DNA of 64,000 nucleotides, taken from the NCBI RefSeq assembly GCF_963517015.1, contig NZ_CAUQDV010000001.1, positions 248,001 to 312,000 on the forward strand, written 5' to 3'. Source of the DNA: an uncultured Devosia sp. (lineage in GTDB: Bacteria > Pseudomonadota > Alphaproteobacteria > Rhizobiales > Devosiaceae). Under the pieces are notes generated by a model that did not search any database, had not been told where the DNA came from, and saw only the letters and a program-made list of their open reading frames with translations. Each line of letters begins with the position of its first letter. Positions within the stretch are counted from its first letter, which is position 1. Positions 44,446 through 52,424 of this stretch are shown here, in pieces. A program made the translations under genes and the position numbers.

Positions 44446-45212
44446 CCAAATTCTCCGCCTGCATCGAATGGCTGTTCGCGCCCGAGAGCGATGATTTCGC
44501 TAGGCGTATCCACCTCGCCAAGGCGGCGGGTCTGGACATGGTCGAATTCTGGCAATGGTCCAACAAGGATCTCGATGCCGTCGAGGCCGCGCTGAAGGAC
44601 ACTGGCGTCACGTTGGCCGGCATTGTCGCCGAGCCTTTTGCCGAACTGACCCGCGAGAGCGACCACGATCGCTTTCTCAAGGGCCTCGAACAGAGTCGTG
44701 ACGTGGCATTGCGGCTGGGCGCGAATGTGCTGATCTGCCAGTCGGGTCCGTTGCTCGATGGCGTGGAGCGCAGCCGCCAGCATGACGCCCTTGTCGAGGC
44801 CATGGTGCGATCAGCCGATGTGCTCAAGGGCTCGGGCGTGCGCCTGGCGCTGGAGCCGCTCAATGATCGCGTCGATCACCCCGGCTATTACCTGACCAGC
44901 ACGGCCGAAGGGCTCGACATTGCCGATGCGGTCGTCCGGCCCGAAATCGGCATCACCTATGATCTCTATCATTCCATGGTGATGGGCGAAGACCCCGAGC
45001 AGGTGGTCAATGGACGCCTCAACCGCGTGGCCCATGTCCACATCGCCGACCATCCCGGTCGCAATGAACCGGGCAGCGGACAATTGCCACTCAAGCAGAA
45101 GCTCGATTGGCTTGAGGCCCAGGGCTATGCCGGTGCCGTCGGACTGGAGTTAAGGCCGACGGGCAGCACCGCGGATGCTTTGAAGACGCTGCGGGAAAGC
45201 CTCGGGCGTTAG
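44442..45212 (+). CDS. hyi: Hydroxypyruvate isomerase family protein
   Basis: 256-residue xylose-isomerase-like TIM barrel: FSACIEWLFAPES N-terminus, LALEPLNDRVDHPGYYL with the metal/catalytic Glu, ITYDLYHSMVMGEDP, VAHVHIADHPGRNEPG and a C-terminal VGLELRPTG Glu. Likely interconverts hydroxypyruvate and tartronate semialdehyde or a related 2-keto sugar acid. Translationally coupled to pyrF. Its stop overlaps that of the convergent adenosine kinase gene. Confidence 0.9.
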   Translation: MTKFSACIEWLFAPESDDFARRIHLAKAAGLDMVEFWQWSNKDLDAVEAALKDTGVTLAGIVAEPFAELTRESDHDRFLKGLEQSRDVALRLGANVLICQSGPLLDGVERSRQHDALVEAMVRSADVLKGSGVRLALEPLNDRVDHPGYYLTSTAEGLDIADAVVRPEIGITYDLYHSMVMGEDPEQVVNGRLNRVAHVHIADHPGRNEPGSGQLPLKQKLDWLEAQGYAGAVGLELRPTGSTADALKTLRESLGR

Positions 45213-46213
45213 CCCATCAGCCCGTGCTGCTTGCCCAGTTCGAGCAGGTCGAGCTGGGGGCGGGCGCCGACGTGGGAGATGACTTCGCTGGCGGCGAGGC
45301 AGCCGGTCTTGAGCGCGGATTCCAGCGTCTGGCCACGGGCGACGCCAAGGAGGAAACCGGCGGCGAAAAGGTCGCCGGCGCCGGTGGCGTCGACCACCTT
45401 GTCGATGTGATAGGCGGGCACCGAGGTCACTTCGCCGTCGCAGATGACCATGGCGCCATCGGCCCCCATGGTGATGGCCGCCAGTTCGGTGTCCTTGGCG
45501 ATCTGGCGCACGGCTTCACCGAGATCATCAGTCTCGTAGAGCGACTTCAGCTCGTGCACATTGGCAAAGACGTAGTCGATGGTCTTGGATCGCATCAGGT
45601 CGAGGAATTCGGCGCGATAGCGGTCGACGCAGAAGGGATCGCTCAGCGTGAAAGCGGCGGCGCGTTCATGCTTATGGGCGTAGTGGGCGGCCAGAACAAA
45701 AGCCTTCTTGGCCTCGACCGGATCCCAGAGGAAGCCTTCCATATAGGTGATGGCGGCCGAGCCAATCTCGTCGGGCTTGATGTCCTGTTCAGTCAGCTGC
45801 TGGCAGGCACCGAGATAGGTGTTCATGGTGCGCTCGCCGTCTTCGGAAACGAAGATCATGCAGCGGGCGGTCAGCGCGCCATTCTTGAGGCGCGACGTGG
45901 TGTAGTGGACGCCGATCTCGTTGAAATCGGCCTCGAACACATCGCCCAGCGGATCATCGGCAACCTTGCCGATAAAGGCGGCGCGGCCACCCAGCGAGGC
46001 AACGCCGGCTGCGGTATTGGCGGCGCTGCCCCCCGAAATTTGCTGACGCTCGAGCGGCATGCGGCCATAAAGGTCCTCGGCCCGATCGGTATCGATCAGG
46101 TGCATGATGCCCTTTTTCATGCCTTCCGCCTCGATGAAGCCCTCGGGGGCCGGTGCGATAATGTCGACAATCGCATTGCCAATGGTGAGGACGTCGAAGC
46201 GGGTCTGGGTCAT
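45209..46213 (-). CDS. Adenosine kinase (PfkB family)
   Basis: 334-residue ribokinase-fold kinase. ISGGSAANTAAGVASLGG substrate loop, GEDGERTMNTYLGAC-like segment, anion hole and catalytic base in DATGAGDLFAAGFL. Matches the alphaproteobacterial adenosine kinase group within PfkB, so the probable reaction is adenosine to AMP. Monocistronic, convergent with hyi. Confidence 0.92.
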   Translation of the reverse strand: MTQTRFDVLTIGNAIVDIIAPAPEGFIEAEGMKKGIMHLIDTDRAEDLYGRMPLERQQISGGSAANTAAGVASLGGRAAFIGKVADDPLGDVFEADFNEIGVHYTTSRLKNGALTARCMIFVSEDGERTMNTYLGACQQLTEQDIKPDEIGSAAITYMEGFLWDPVEAKKAFVLAAHYAHKHERAAAFTLSDPFCVDRYRAEFLDLMRSKTIDYVFANVHELKSLYETDDLGEAVRQIAKDTELAAITMGADGAMVICDGEVTSVPAYHIDKVVDATGAGDLFAAGFLLGVARGQTLESALKTGCLAASEVISHVGARPQLDLLELGKQHGLMG

Positions 46214-46283
46214 GTGCGGGATCCGGCGCGGTTAAAGCCGTCAGCCGGTTTAGAGGAAGTGACCCGATCCGGCAACCTCGGGG

Positions 46284-46847
46284 TCAAGGCGTGGCCAAAA
46301 TTGCAGCCACCAGATATTCCACGCTTTCGCCGTCGCGGATGGCAATCTGGCCATCGAGCAGCAGTGTCGCCAATCCATGAACCCGCGACCAGGCAGCGAG
46401 CGCCGTGATGCGGCCGGCGTTGGTGTCCCCGCCACTGACGTGACGAAGCGTGGCAAAAGCGGCATCGGCGGCCATGCGCAGACCCGGGCGATTGTCGCGG
46501 CGGAGCTGGGACGAGAACATCAGGCGGAACAGAGCGGCGTTTTCCAGCGCGAAGCGGACATAGGTCCGGCCCATGGACCCGAGCAGATCGGGGGGATTGC
46601 TGGCTGCCACATCCTCCATGGCCCGGGTGAACCGCTGATAACCTGTGACCGCCAGGGCTTCGAGCAGGGCGGCACGAGAATCGAAATGACGGTAGGGCGC
46701 GGCCGGGGAGACGCCCACCGCGCGCGCTAGGTCACGCAGGCCGAGGCCTTCCTCGCCCTGCTGTTCCAGAATATTGAGCGCGGCTTCGAGCAGGGCATTG
46801 CGCAGGTCGCCATGATGGTAGGGCGCGTTGAGACGTGAAGTTGACAT
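46284..46847 (-). CDS. TetR/AcrR family transcriptional regulator
   Basis: 187 residues: HTH at about 10-60 (YHHGDLRNALLEAALNILEQ, LRDLARAVGVSPAAPYRHF) and a TetR_C WHG-type C-terminal domain (AAWSRVHGLATLLLDG). Divergent from a DUF2214 membrane protein gene, which it probably controls along with itself through the 59-bp gap between them. Ligand unknown. Confidence 0.9.
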   Translation of the reverse strand: MSTSRLNAPYHHGDLRNALLEAALNILEQQGEEGLGLRDLARAVGVSPAAPYRHFDSRAALLEALAVTGYQRFTRAMEDVAASNPPDLLGSMGRTYVRFALENAALFRLMFSSQLRRDNRPGLRMAADAAFATLRHVSGGDTNAGRITALAAWSRVHGLATLLLDGQIAIRDGESVEYLVAAILATP

Positions 46848-46906
46848 TGATTACTTTGAGTCCGATATATGTATGCAGCGATAACATGGCAGGTTGAGGA
46901 CGCCAA
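46848..46906. promoter_or_regulatory. AT-rich divergent control region of tetR-type gene and DUF2214 gene
   Basis: 59 bp, distinctly AT-rich in the middle (GATATATGTATG), holding promoters for both genes and probably the repressor operator. The plus-side ribosome binding site is GAGGA. Confidence 0.55.
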
Positions 46907-47359
46907 ATGGATATCGACCTTCTTCTGGCCATTGCCCATCATCTGGCGGTCTTCACGCTGGTGGCGCTGTTTGCAGCGGAGTTCGCCCTGTTGCGACCGG
47001 GCCTAGCCGGAACCCGCATCGGCCAGCTGGCCAGAATCGACGCGGCCTATGGGGGCGTAGCGGGCGCGGTGATCGTCATCGGCATCATCCGGGTGGTCTT
47101 TGGCGCAGTGGGCTGGGAGTATTATGTTTCCAACCATGCCTTCTGGGGCAAGATGACGGCCTTCCTCGTCATGGGTCTTCTCACCATCCAGCCGACGATT
47201 GCCATCCGGAAATGGCTCAAGGCGTCGGCCGGGCAGGAGGCTTATGCCGTGCCACTGGCCGAAATTGCCACCAGCCGGCGCTTCGTACATCTGCAAGCCG
47301 GCGTCTTGCTGCTGATCCCCATCTTTGCCGCCGCCATGGCGCGGGGCTATGGCAGCTAA
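46907..47359 (+). CDS. DUF2214 membrane protein
   Basis: 150 residues, four transmembrane segments, with LLLAIAHHLAVFTLVALFAAE at the N-terminus and a conserved histidine pair, plus FWGKMTAFLVMGLLTIQPT. DUF2214 proteins are of unknown function. Divergent from and probably regulated by the TetR-type protein. Confidence 0.85.
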   Translation: MDIDLLLAIAHHLAVFTLVALFAAEFALLRPGLAGTRIGQLARIDAAYGGVAGAVIVIGIIRVVFGAVGWEYYVSNHAFWGKMTAFLVMGLLTIQPTIAIRKWLKASAGQEAYAVPLAEIATSRRFVHLQAGVLLLIPIFAAAMARGYGS

Positions 47360-47364
47360 GCTTT

Positions 47365-47401
47365 AGTGGTCGCGTTTTCGAACCGCAAAACCGGGACCAC
47401 T
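47365..47401. repeat. Palindromic intergenic repeat between DUF2214 and nth genes
   Basis: Outer arms AGTGGTC / GACCACT with inner arms GTTTT / AAAAC, followed by TTTTGCTGAAAACGC. Lies between two convergent genes and resembles common rhizobial intergenic repeats, including the CCGG...CACTTTT segment also seen at 31441-31487. Confidence 0.7.
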
Positions 47402-47417
47402 TTTGCTGAAAACGCTC

Positions 47418-48110
47418 CTAGTTCACATGCTTGGGGAGCGGCTTGTTCGGCGCCGGCGTCTTGGGCTCGAAACGGCACCAGGGCGCGATCTCGCAGCGCC
47501 AGCATTCGGGCTTGCGGGCCTTGCAGACATAGCGCCCATGCAGGATCAGCCAGTGATGGGCATGCAGCATATATTGCTCGGGGATGACCTTGAGCAGGGT
47601 CAGCTCCACCGCCAGCGGCGTCTTGCCGGGAGCCAGACCCGTACGATTGCTGACCCGGAAGAGATGGGTATCCACCGCAATGGCCGGCTGCTTGAAGAAG
47701 ATGTTGAGCACGACATTGGCGGTCTTGCGCCCCACGCCGGGTAGCGCCTCCAGGCTCTCGCGATCGTCGGGCACCTCGCCATGATGCTTGTCGATCAGGA
47801 TCTGGCTCAGCGCGAAGACATTCTTGGACTTGCCGCGATAGAGGCCGATAGTCCTGACCAGCTCGGTGATACGCTCGACGCCGAGCGCCACCATCTGCTC
47901 GGGCGTGGTCGCCAGGGCAAAGAGGTGCTTGGTCGCCTTGTTGACACCCACGTCGGTCGCCTGTGCCGAAAGCACCACCGCAACCAGCAGGGTGAAGGCA
48001 TTGGAATAGTCCAGTTCGCCCTTGGGCTCCGGTTCGATCTCATGGAAGCGGTGGAAAATGGCTTCGACATCGGCCTTGGGCAAGGTCTTCACTTTTTTAG
48101 GCGGGGCCAT
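47418..48110 (-). CDS. nth: Endonuclease III
   Basis: 230-residue DNA glycosylase/AP lyase for oxidised pyrimidines. Helix-hairpin-helix with the catalytic Lys in LPGVGRKTANVVL (about 123-135), catalytic Asp in AVDTHLFRVSNR, and a 4Fe-4S cluster set C-x6-C-x2-C-x5-C near residues 196-212. The long open frame upstream is not coding; the ATG at MAPPKKVKTL is chosen. Divergent from a DUF2244 gene. Confidence 0.97.
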   Translation of the reverse strand: MAPPKKVKTLPKADVEAIFHRFHEIEPEPKGELDYSNAFTLLVAVVLSAQATDVGVNKATKHLFALATTPEQMVALGVERITELVRTIGLYRGKSKNVFALSQILIDKHHGEVPDDRESLEALPGVGRKTANVVLNIFFKQPAIAVDTHLFRVSNRTGLAPGKTPLAVELTLLKVIPEQYMLHAHHWLILHGRYVCKARKPECWRCEIAPWCRFEPKTPAPNKPLPKHVN

Positions 48111-48158
48111 TCTCTCACCCGTGATTCTAAGCCTATAGTCTCTATCAGAGAGTTCGCC

Positions 48159-48644
48159 ATGCCGATGCAAGCCACAACCACAGTGCCGCTGTTTTCCGCA
48201 GCGCTCCGGCCGGACCGGTCGCCCAAGATCATGGGGGGATGGGTTTCGCTCGCCGTCGCTACCGTGCTGGCCGCGCCGCTGGCGGTTATCGTTCCCGAAG
48301 CGCTGGTCCCGATCGCCGCTGCCTTTGTGGGTGGCGTGACCGCCATGAGCTGGCTGACCTGGCACCAGGCGCGCCAGCGCAAGGTGACGCAACAGATCAC
48401 GCTCTGGCCCGACCAGCTTGAAGTGGTGACGCTCAATGGCAAGGGCGATCGCCTGCTGAAAAGATTCGATCCACGCACGGTCCGTCTGGTGCTGCATCGC
48501 GATGACTACGAGCGCGTGGTGGTGATGAGCCTTCGCCATGGCAATGAGGGCTTCGAGGTCGGCACCTTCCTCAGCAATGCGGACAAGTCCAGTTTCGCCA
48601 AGGCCTTCGGGACCGCGCTGCGAAAAGCCCGCCAGGAAGCGTGA
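48159..48644 (+). CDS. DUF2244 membrane protein
   Basis: 161 residues with two transmembrane segments near the N-terminus (LFSAALRPDRSPKIMGGWVSLAVAT in part) and a cytoplasmic C-terminal region with the DUF2244 pattern HGNEGFEVGTFLSNADKSSFAKAF. Such genes are common beside nth in alphaproteobacteria. Function unknown. Confidence 0.87.
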   Translation: MPMQATTTVPLFSAALRPDRSPKIMGGWVSLAVATVLAAPLAVIVPEALVPIAAAFVGGVTAMSWLTWHQARQRKVTQQITLWPDQLEVVTLNGKGDRLLKRFDPRTVRLVLHRDDYERVVVMSLRHGNEGFEVGTFLSNADKSSFAKAFGTALRKARQEA

Positions 48645-48717
48645 AGTCAAAACCGGGTCGCAATCGCCCCGTCTGGTGCCTAGATAGACGCTCCAGCCAG
48701 ACGCAATGGGTGTTCCC

Positions 48718-49587
48718 ATGAACCAGATGACCAGCCTCAGCCCCGCCAGCGACTATGACACGATCCAGGCCGCCATCCGCTACCTGTCGGAAAACGGGCC
48801 CGATGTCGCCGACCTTGCCGGCTTCGCCCGGGCCCTTGGCATGAGCGAAAGGCAGCTGACCGATCTCTTCCGCCGCTGGTGTGGCCTTTCGCCCAAGAGC
48901 TTTGCCCAGGCCGTGGCGCTGGACCATGCCAAGAGCCTGTTGCGGTCAAAGGAAAGCGTGCTCGATACGACCTATGAAGTGGGGCTGAGCTCGACGTCGC
49001 GGCTGCATGACCTGTTCGTGGCCTATGAGGCCATGCCACCCGGCGTATTCCGCGCCGGCGGGGCAGGGCTCGACATGGTCTGGGGTGTGGGCCCGTCGCC
49101 CTTTGGCACGGCTGTGGTCACGGCCACCGAATATGGCATGTCGGGCCTCGGCTTTGCCGACGAGCAGACCAGCATCGAGGATGCCTTTCTCGATCTGGCC
49201 AATCGCTGGCCCAATGCCCGCTTCACCCGGGACGATGCGCGTGTCGCTCCGATGATCGCCCAGGCGTTCGATCCCGCCCGCTGGTCACCGGACCATCCGG
49301 TGCGCGTGGTGTTGATCGGAACCGACTTCGAAGTTTCGGTTTGGGAGACCCTCCTCAAAATTCCGGTTGGCAAGGCCACGACCTATCAGACTGTCGCCAA
49401 TCGCATCGGCCGCCCCAAGGCCTCGCGCGCCGTGGGCGCTGCCGTGGGCAAGAATCCGATCAGCTTCGTCGTGCCCTGCCACCGCGTCGTCGGCACATCG
49501 GGCGCGCTAACAGGCTATCACTGGGGCGTGCCGCGCAAGCGGGCGATCCTGGGATGGGAGGCCGGCGTGATTTCGGCCGCGCATTGA
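48718..49587 (+). CDS. Methylated-DNA-protein cysteine methyltransferase with AraC-type HTH domain
   Basis: 289 residues: AraC-type HTH (about 5-105, ARALGMSERQLTDLFRRWCG) fused to an MGMT N-terminal domain and catalytic MGMT domain with FVVPCHRVVG (acceptor Cys) near residue 255. Repairs O6-methylguanine. Unlike Ada it lacks the N-terminal zinc domain that receives methyl from phosphotriesters. The frame also offers ATGs at 48706 and 48727; none has a strong ribosome binding site. Confidence 0.93.
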   Translation: MNQMTSLSPASDYDTIQAAIRYLSENGPDVADLAGFARALGMSERQLTDLFRRWCGLSPKSFAQAVALDHAKSLLRSKESVLDTTYEVGLSSTSRLHDLFVAYEAMPPGVFRAGGAGLDMVWGVGPSPFGTAVVTATEYGMSGLGFADEQTSIEDAFLDLANRWPNARFTRDDARVAPMIAQAFDPARWSPDHPVRVVLIGTDFEVSVWETLLKIPVGKATTYQTVANRIGRPKASRAVGAAVGKNPISFVVPCHRVVGTSGALTGYHWGVPRKRAILGWEAGVISAAH

Positions 49588-49594
49588 TCGCCTG

Positions 49595-49617
49595 AATCCA
49601 CTCCACTGGAGCGGATT
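49595..49617. repeat. Hairpin related to the 3.1-kb repeats
   Basis: Arms AATCC-CTCC / GGAG-GGATT around ACT with one bulge each side, then TTTT. It keeps the CTCCAC[C/T]GGAG core and terminal ATTTT of the hairpins at 3148 and 3227, and lies between convergent genes as those do. Confidence 0.65.
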
Positions 49618-49634
49618 TTCCCAAAGGGCCGGCT

Positions 49635-50033
49635 CTAAGTTTCACGTGAATCCACTGGCAGGTCGACCAGGCGGCAGCAATCCCTGTCGAAAAGGAAGGT
49701 CGCCTCGGGTTGGGTGAAACTGGGCACATTGCGCCACCACCAGCGCGCCGCCTGCGGCGATTTTTCGCCAAGAATGCGAATGGCCTCGGCCGACGGGACG
49801 GCATAGCCGACCCAATCCTCCATCGGATAGGGCCGGCGAAACAACCAGCGCAGCCAGGTCTGCAGACCACGCGATTCCGACAGAACCGAGTTGCTCGGCA
49901 TGGTCACCACATCCCTGGGATAGTCAGGGTGCAGTGGCAGGACGAGGCCGATCCAGGCCTCGCGTATCTTGAGCGGAGCATCGCCAACCGGCGTCGACGT
50001 AATTTCAATGCCGCGCGGATGATGCTCGCTCAT
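49635..50033 (-). CDS. Conserved hypothetical protein downstream of gpmA
   Basis: 132 residues, soluble, Trp/Pro-rich (WLRWLFRRPYPMEDWVGYAV, then RWWWRNVPSF). No family recognised. It starts 15 bp after gpmA and would be the last gene of the dapB-EVE-gpmA operon. Its last codons (D-S-R-E-T-stop) are made by a copy of the 14-base repeated word, so the original 3' end may have been altered or the word recruited. Confidence 0.6.
   Translation of the reverse strand: MSEHHPRGIEITSTPVGDAPLKIREAWIGLVLPLHPDYPRDVVTMPSNSVLSESRGLQTWLRWLFRRPYPMEDWVGYAVPSAEAIRILGEKSPQAARWWWRNVPSFTQPEATFLFDRDCCRLVDLPVDSRET
49639..49652 (+). repeat. Repeated word GTTTCACGTGAATC, exact copy 6
   Basis: Overlaps the final codons of the gpmA-linked hypothetical gene and lies 22 bp after the hairpin at 49595. 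Confidence 0.85.
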
Positions 50034-50048
50034 GGTGTCATCCCCGGA

Positions 50049-50663
50049 TCAGATCTCCACCCGCTCGCCAAGCTTGCCGCTGGCATCGATCTTGTAGACC
50101 GTGGGCTGACCCGTGGCGATTTCGCGCTTGAGGATCTGCTCGGGTGTGAGGTTCTCGATGGCCATGACCATGGCGCGCAGCGAATTGCCATGAGCCGCGA
50201 TCAGGACGGTCTTGCCGGCCTTGAGTTGGGGCAGGATCTCGGCTTCGTAATAGGGCAAGGTGCGGGCAGCGGTGTCCTTGAGCGACTCGCCACCGGGAGG
50301 CGGCACGTCATAGCTGCGACGCCAGATCAGCACCTGTTCCTCACCCCATTTCTCGCGGGCGTCATCCTTGTTGAGGCCGGAGAGATCGCCGTAGTCGCGT
50401 TCGTTGAGCGCGATATTGCGGGTGATGGTGACATTGAGAATGCCCATCTCCTCGAGGATCAGGTCGAGCGTGTGCTGGGCGCGGCGCAGGGCCGAGGTAT
50501 AGAACAGGTCCGGGGCAATGCCATGCGCCTTGAGCGCCTGGCCGGTGGCGCGGGCTTCGCCGATCCCCTGTTCCGTCAGGTTGGGATTGCGCCAGCCGGT
50601 GAAGAGGTTTTCGAGATTCCACTCGCTCTGGCCGTGGCGAACCAGGATCAATGTGCCGGTCAT
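50049..50663 (-). CDS. gpmA: 2,3-bisphosphoglycerate-dependent phosphoglycerate mutase
   Basis: 204 residues, glycolytic interconversion of 3- and 2-phosphoglycerate. Phosphohistidine motif LVRHGQSEWN, LNERDYGDLSGLNKDDAREKWG with the catalytic Glu, PPPGGESLKDT, and second histidine in AAHGNSLRA. Somewhat shorter than the E. coli enzyme, as usual in this group. Starts 2 bp after the EVE gene. Confidence 0.96.
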   Translation of the reverse strand: MTGTLILVRHGQSEWNLENLFTGWRNPNLTEQGIGEARATGQALKAHGIAPDLFYTSALRRAQHTLDLILEEMGILNVTITRNIALNERDYGDLSGLNKDDAREKWGEEQVLIWRRSYDVPPPGGESLKDTAARTLPYYEAEILPQLKAGKTVLIAAHGNSLRAMVMAIENLTPEQILKREIATGQPTVYKIDASGKLGERVEI

Positions 50664-50665
50664 GT

Positions 50666-51115
50666 TCAGTCTCCGAAGGTGAAATGCGAACCGACGCCCA
50701 TGGCATCGGCAATGATGGAAAAGTCGCGCGCGCCAACCTTGAACAGCGACTTGCGGAAATACATGCCCCAATGGCTCTGGTCGGTCACGAAATCGAACTG
50801 GGGCAGCAGCAGATAAATGTCGGCTTCCTGCGCATCGAGATAATGCGCCCGGCGGCTCCAGGCCTCAATGCCAGCACCCATGATGGGGCTGGGTTCGGGC
50901 TCACCTTCCGCAATCACACCGATCGCGGTGAAGCGGCGGACCGGGTCCTTGCCGCCCAGGGTCTCGGTGGGGGAGTAGTAGGCAAAGGCATCGCCGGGCC
51001 GCAGTTGCTTCACCGCCGAATGCTTGCCATGGGCAAACATGACAAAGCCCTGTTCGCGCCCCACGCGGACATGGACCGCTGCTGCCACGCCGATCCAGCA
51101 GGTCGGTGCGGCCAT
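50666..51115 (-). CDS. EVE domain protein (UPF0310, PUA-like fold)
   Basis: 149 residues: CWIGVAAAVHVRVGREQGFVMFAHGKHSAV, YYSPTE, FTAIGVI and HWGMYFRKSLFKV match the UPF0310/EVE pattern. EVE domains bind modified bases, some sensing modified DNA or RNA. Lies between dapB and gpmA with 5-bp and 2-bp gaps. No restriction gene is nearby, so a role in RNA metabolism is at least as likely as defence. Confidence 0.85.
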   Translation of the reverse strand: MAAPTCWIGVAAAVHVRVGREQGFVMFAHGKHSAVKQLRPGDAFAYYSPTETLGGKDPVRRFTAIGVIAEGEPEPSPIMGAGIEAWSRRAHYLDAQEADIYLLLPQFDFVTDQSHWGMYFRKSLFKVGARDFSIIADAMGVGSHFTFGD

Positions 51116-51120
51116 GTTGA

Positions 51121-51957
51121 TCAGAGCCCCAGGACGTCGGTCATGCCATAAAGGCCGGCGGGCTGGGTGGCGGCCCAGAGCGCGGCGCGGGCGGCGCCAT
51201 TGGCATAGATGGTGCGATCCTGCGCGCGGTGGTTGAGCTCGATGCGTTCGGACTGTCCGGCCAGGATCACCATATGATCGCCGATAACATTGCCACCGCG
51301 CAAAGTGGCGAAGCCGATGGTGCCGGCCTCGCGCGGACCGGTGTGCCCATCGCGGACGCGTACGGAATGCTCCTTGAGCGAAATCTCGCGGCCCTTGGCA
51401 GCGGCTTCGCCGAGCAGAAGCGCCGTGCCGGAAGGAGCATCGACCTTCTTGTTGTGATGCATTTCGAGTATTTCAATATCGTAGTCGGCCAGTGCCGCGG
51501 CTGCCTTTTCGACCAGATTGGCCAGCACCACCATGCCCATGGAGAAATTGCCCGACTTGACGATACGCGCGCCCGCTTTGCCGGCTTCGGCAATCGCAGC
51601 GTCGTCCTCTTCCGAACAACCCGTGGTGCCAATGATATGGACAAGACCAAGCCTCGCGGCCTTTTGCGCCAGCGCGACGCTGGCGGCAGGTGCGGTGAAG
51701 TCGATGATGGCTTGGGCGCCCACGAGCGCCCCGTCGATGTCATCGGTGATGGCGACGCCCAGGGCATCGATGCCGGCATAGAGACCGGCATCCTGACCGA
51801 TGGCGCTGCTTCCGGGGCGATCAACGGCGGCATGGAGATTGAGCCCGCGTGCTACGGCGCCATGCAGAGACACTCCCGACAGGGCCGCCACGGCACGAAT
51901 ATTGGCGACGCCCATGCGTCCACCTGCGCCCGCCACCACGACCTTGAGATCTGCCAT
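51121..51957 (-). CDS. dapB: 4-hydroxy-tetrahydrodipicolinate reductase
   Basis: 278 residues. NAD(P)-binding GAGGRMG at the N-terminus, IIGTTGCSEED, KSGNFSMG, and the catalytic EMHHNKKVDAPSGTA. Lysine/diaminopimelate synthesis. The ATG one codon inside the open frame is used. First gene of the dapB-EVE-gpmA unit, divergent from a VOC gene. Confidence 0.97.
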   Translation of the reverse strand: MADLKVVVAGAGGRMGVANIRAVAALSGVSLHGAVARGLNLHAAVDRPGSSAIGQDAGLYAGIDALGVAITDDIDGALVGAQAIIDFTAPAASVALAQKAARLGLVHIIGTTGCSEEDDAAIAEAGKAGARIVKSGNFSMGMVVLANLVEKAAAALADYDIEILEMHHNKKVDAPSGTALLLGEAAAKGREISLKEHSVRVRDGHTGPREAGTIGFATLRGGNVIGDHMVILAGQSERIELNHRAQDRTIYANGAARAALWAATQPAGLYGMTDVLGL

Positions 51958-52073
51958 CAAACCAACTCCCGATTGCCGGTCTCATAGCAGCGTGCAGCGA
52001 CAGTGCCAACACTTGCGCCCCATTGCCGTCAACATGCTAGGATTGAGGTGGACGGGAAGAGCAGGGGACTGAT

Positions 52074-52424
52074 TTGACCATCACCAACGCGCTGGCCGGT
52101 ATCGCGGTGGACGACATCAACGAGGCGATGGAATTCTACGAAGTGCTGTTCGGCCGCATGGCCGATGCACGGCCGATCAACGACGTTGCCGAATGGAAGT
52201 TGCCGGGCGGTGGCTGGGTGCATGTCCATACCGACGCCGACCGGGCCGGCGCGTCCAACCTCACGCTGATCGTCGATGACCTGGCCGAGGAGTTGGGCCG
52301 GCTTGGCCTCCATGGCCTCAACCCGGTATCCAAGGCGATGGGCGACTTCTTCAAGACCGCCAAGTTCCGCGATCCCGATGGCAACCAGATCATCTTCAGC
52401 CAGCCGCAGCCCGGGACGTATTAA
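52074..52424 (+). CDS. VOC family protein, TTG start
   Basis: 116-residue single VOC domain: NALAGIAVDDINEAMEFYEVLFGR, and C-terminal FRDPDGNQIIFSQ with the metal-binding Glu position replaced by Gln/Ile context. No ATG or GTG begins the conserved N-terminus; a TTG with AGGGGA about 8 bases upstream does. Its stop overlaps that of convergent coaA by four bases. Confidence 0.82.
   Translation: MTITNALAGIAVDDINEAMEFYEVLFGRMADARPINDVAEWKLPGGGWVHVHTDADRAGASNLTLIVDDLAEELGRLGLHGLNPVSKAMGDFFKTAKFRDPDGNQIIFSQPQPGTY

Noticed and set aside
50666..51115. EVE protein as part of a defence island
   Set aside because: EVE domains can accompany restriction systems, but the neighbours are dapB and gpmA and no nuclease or methylase gene is near.
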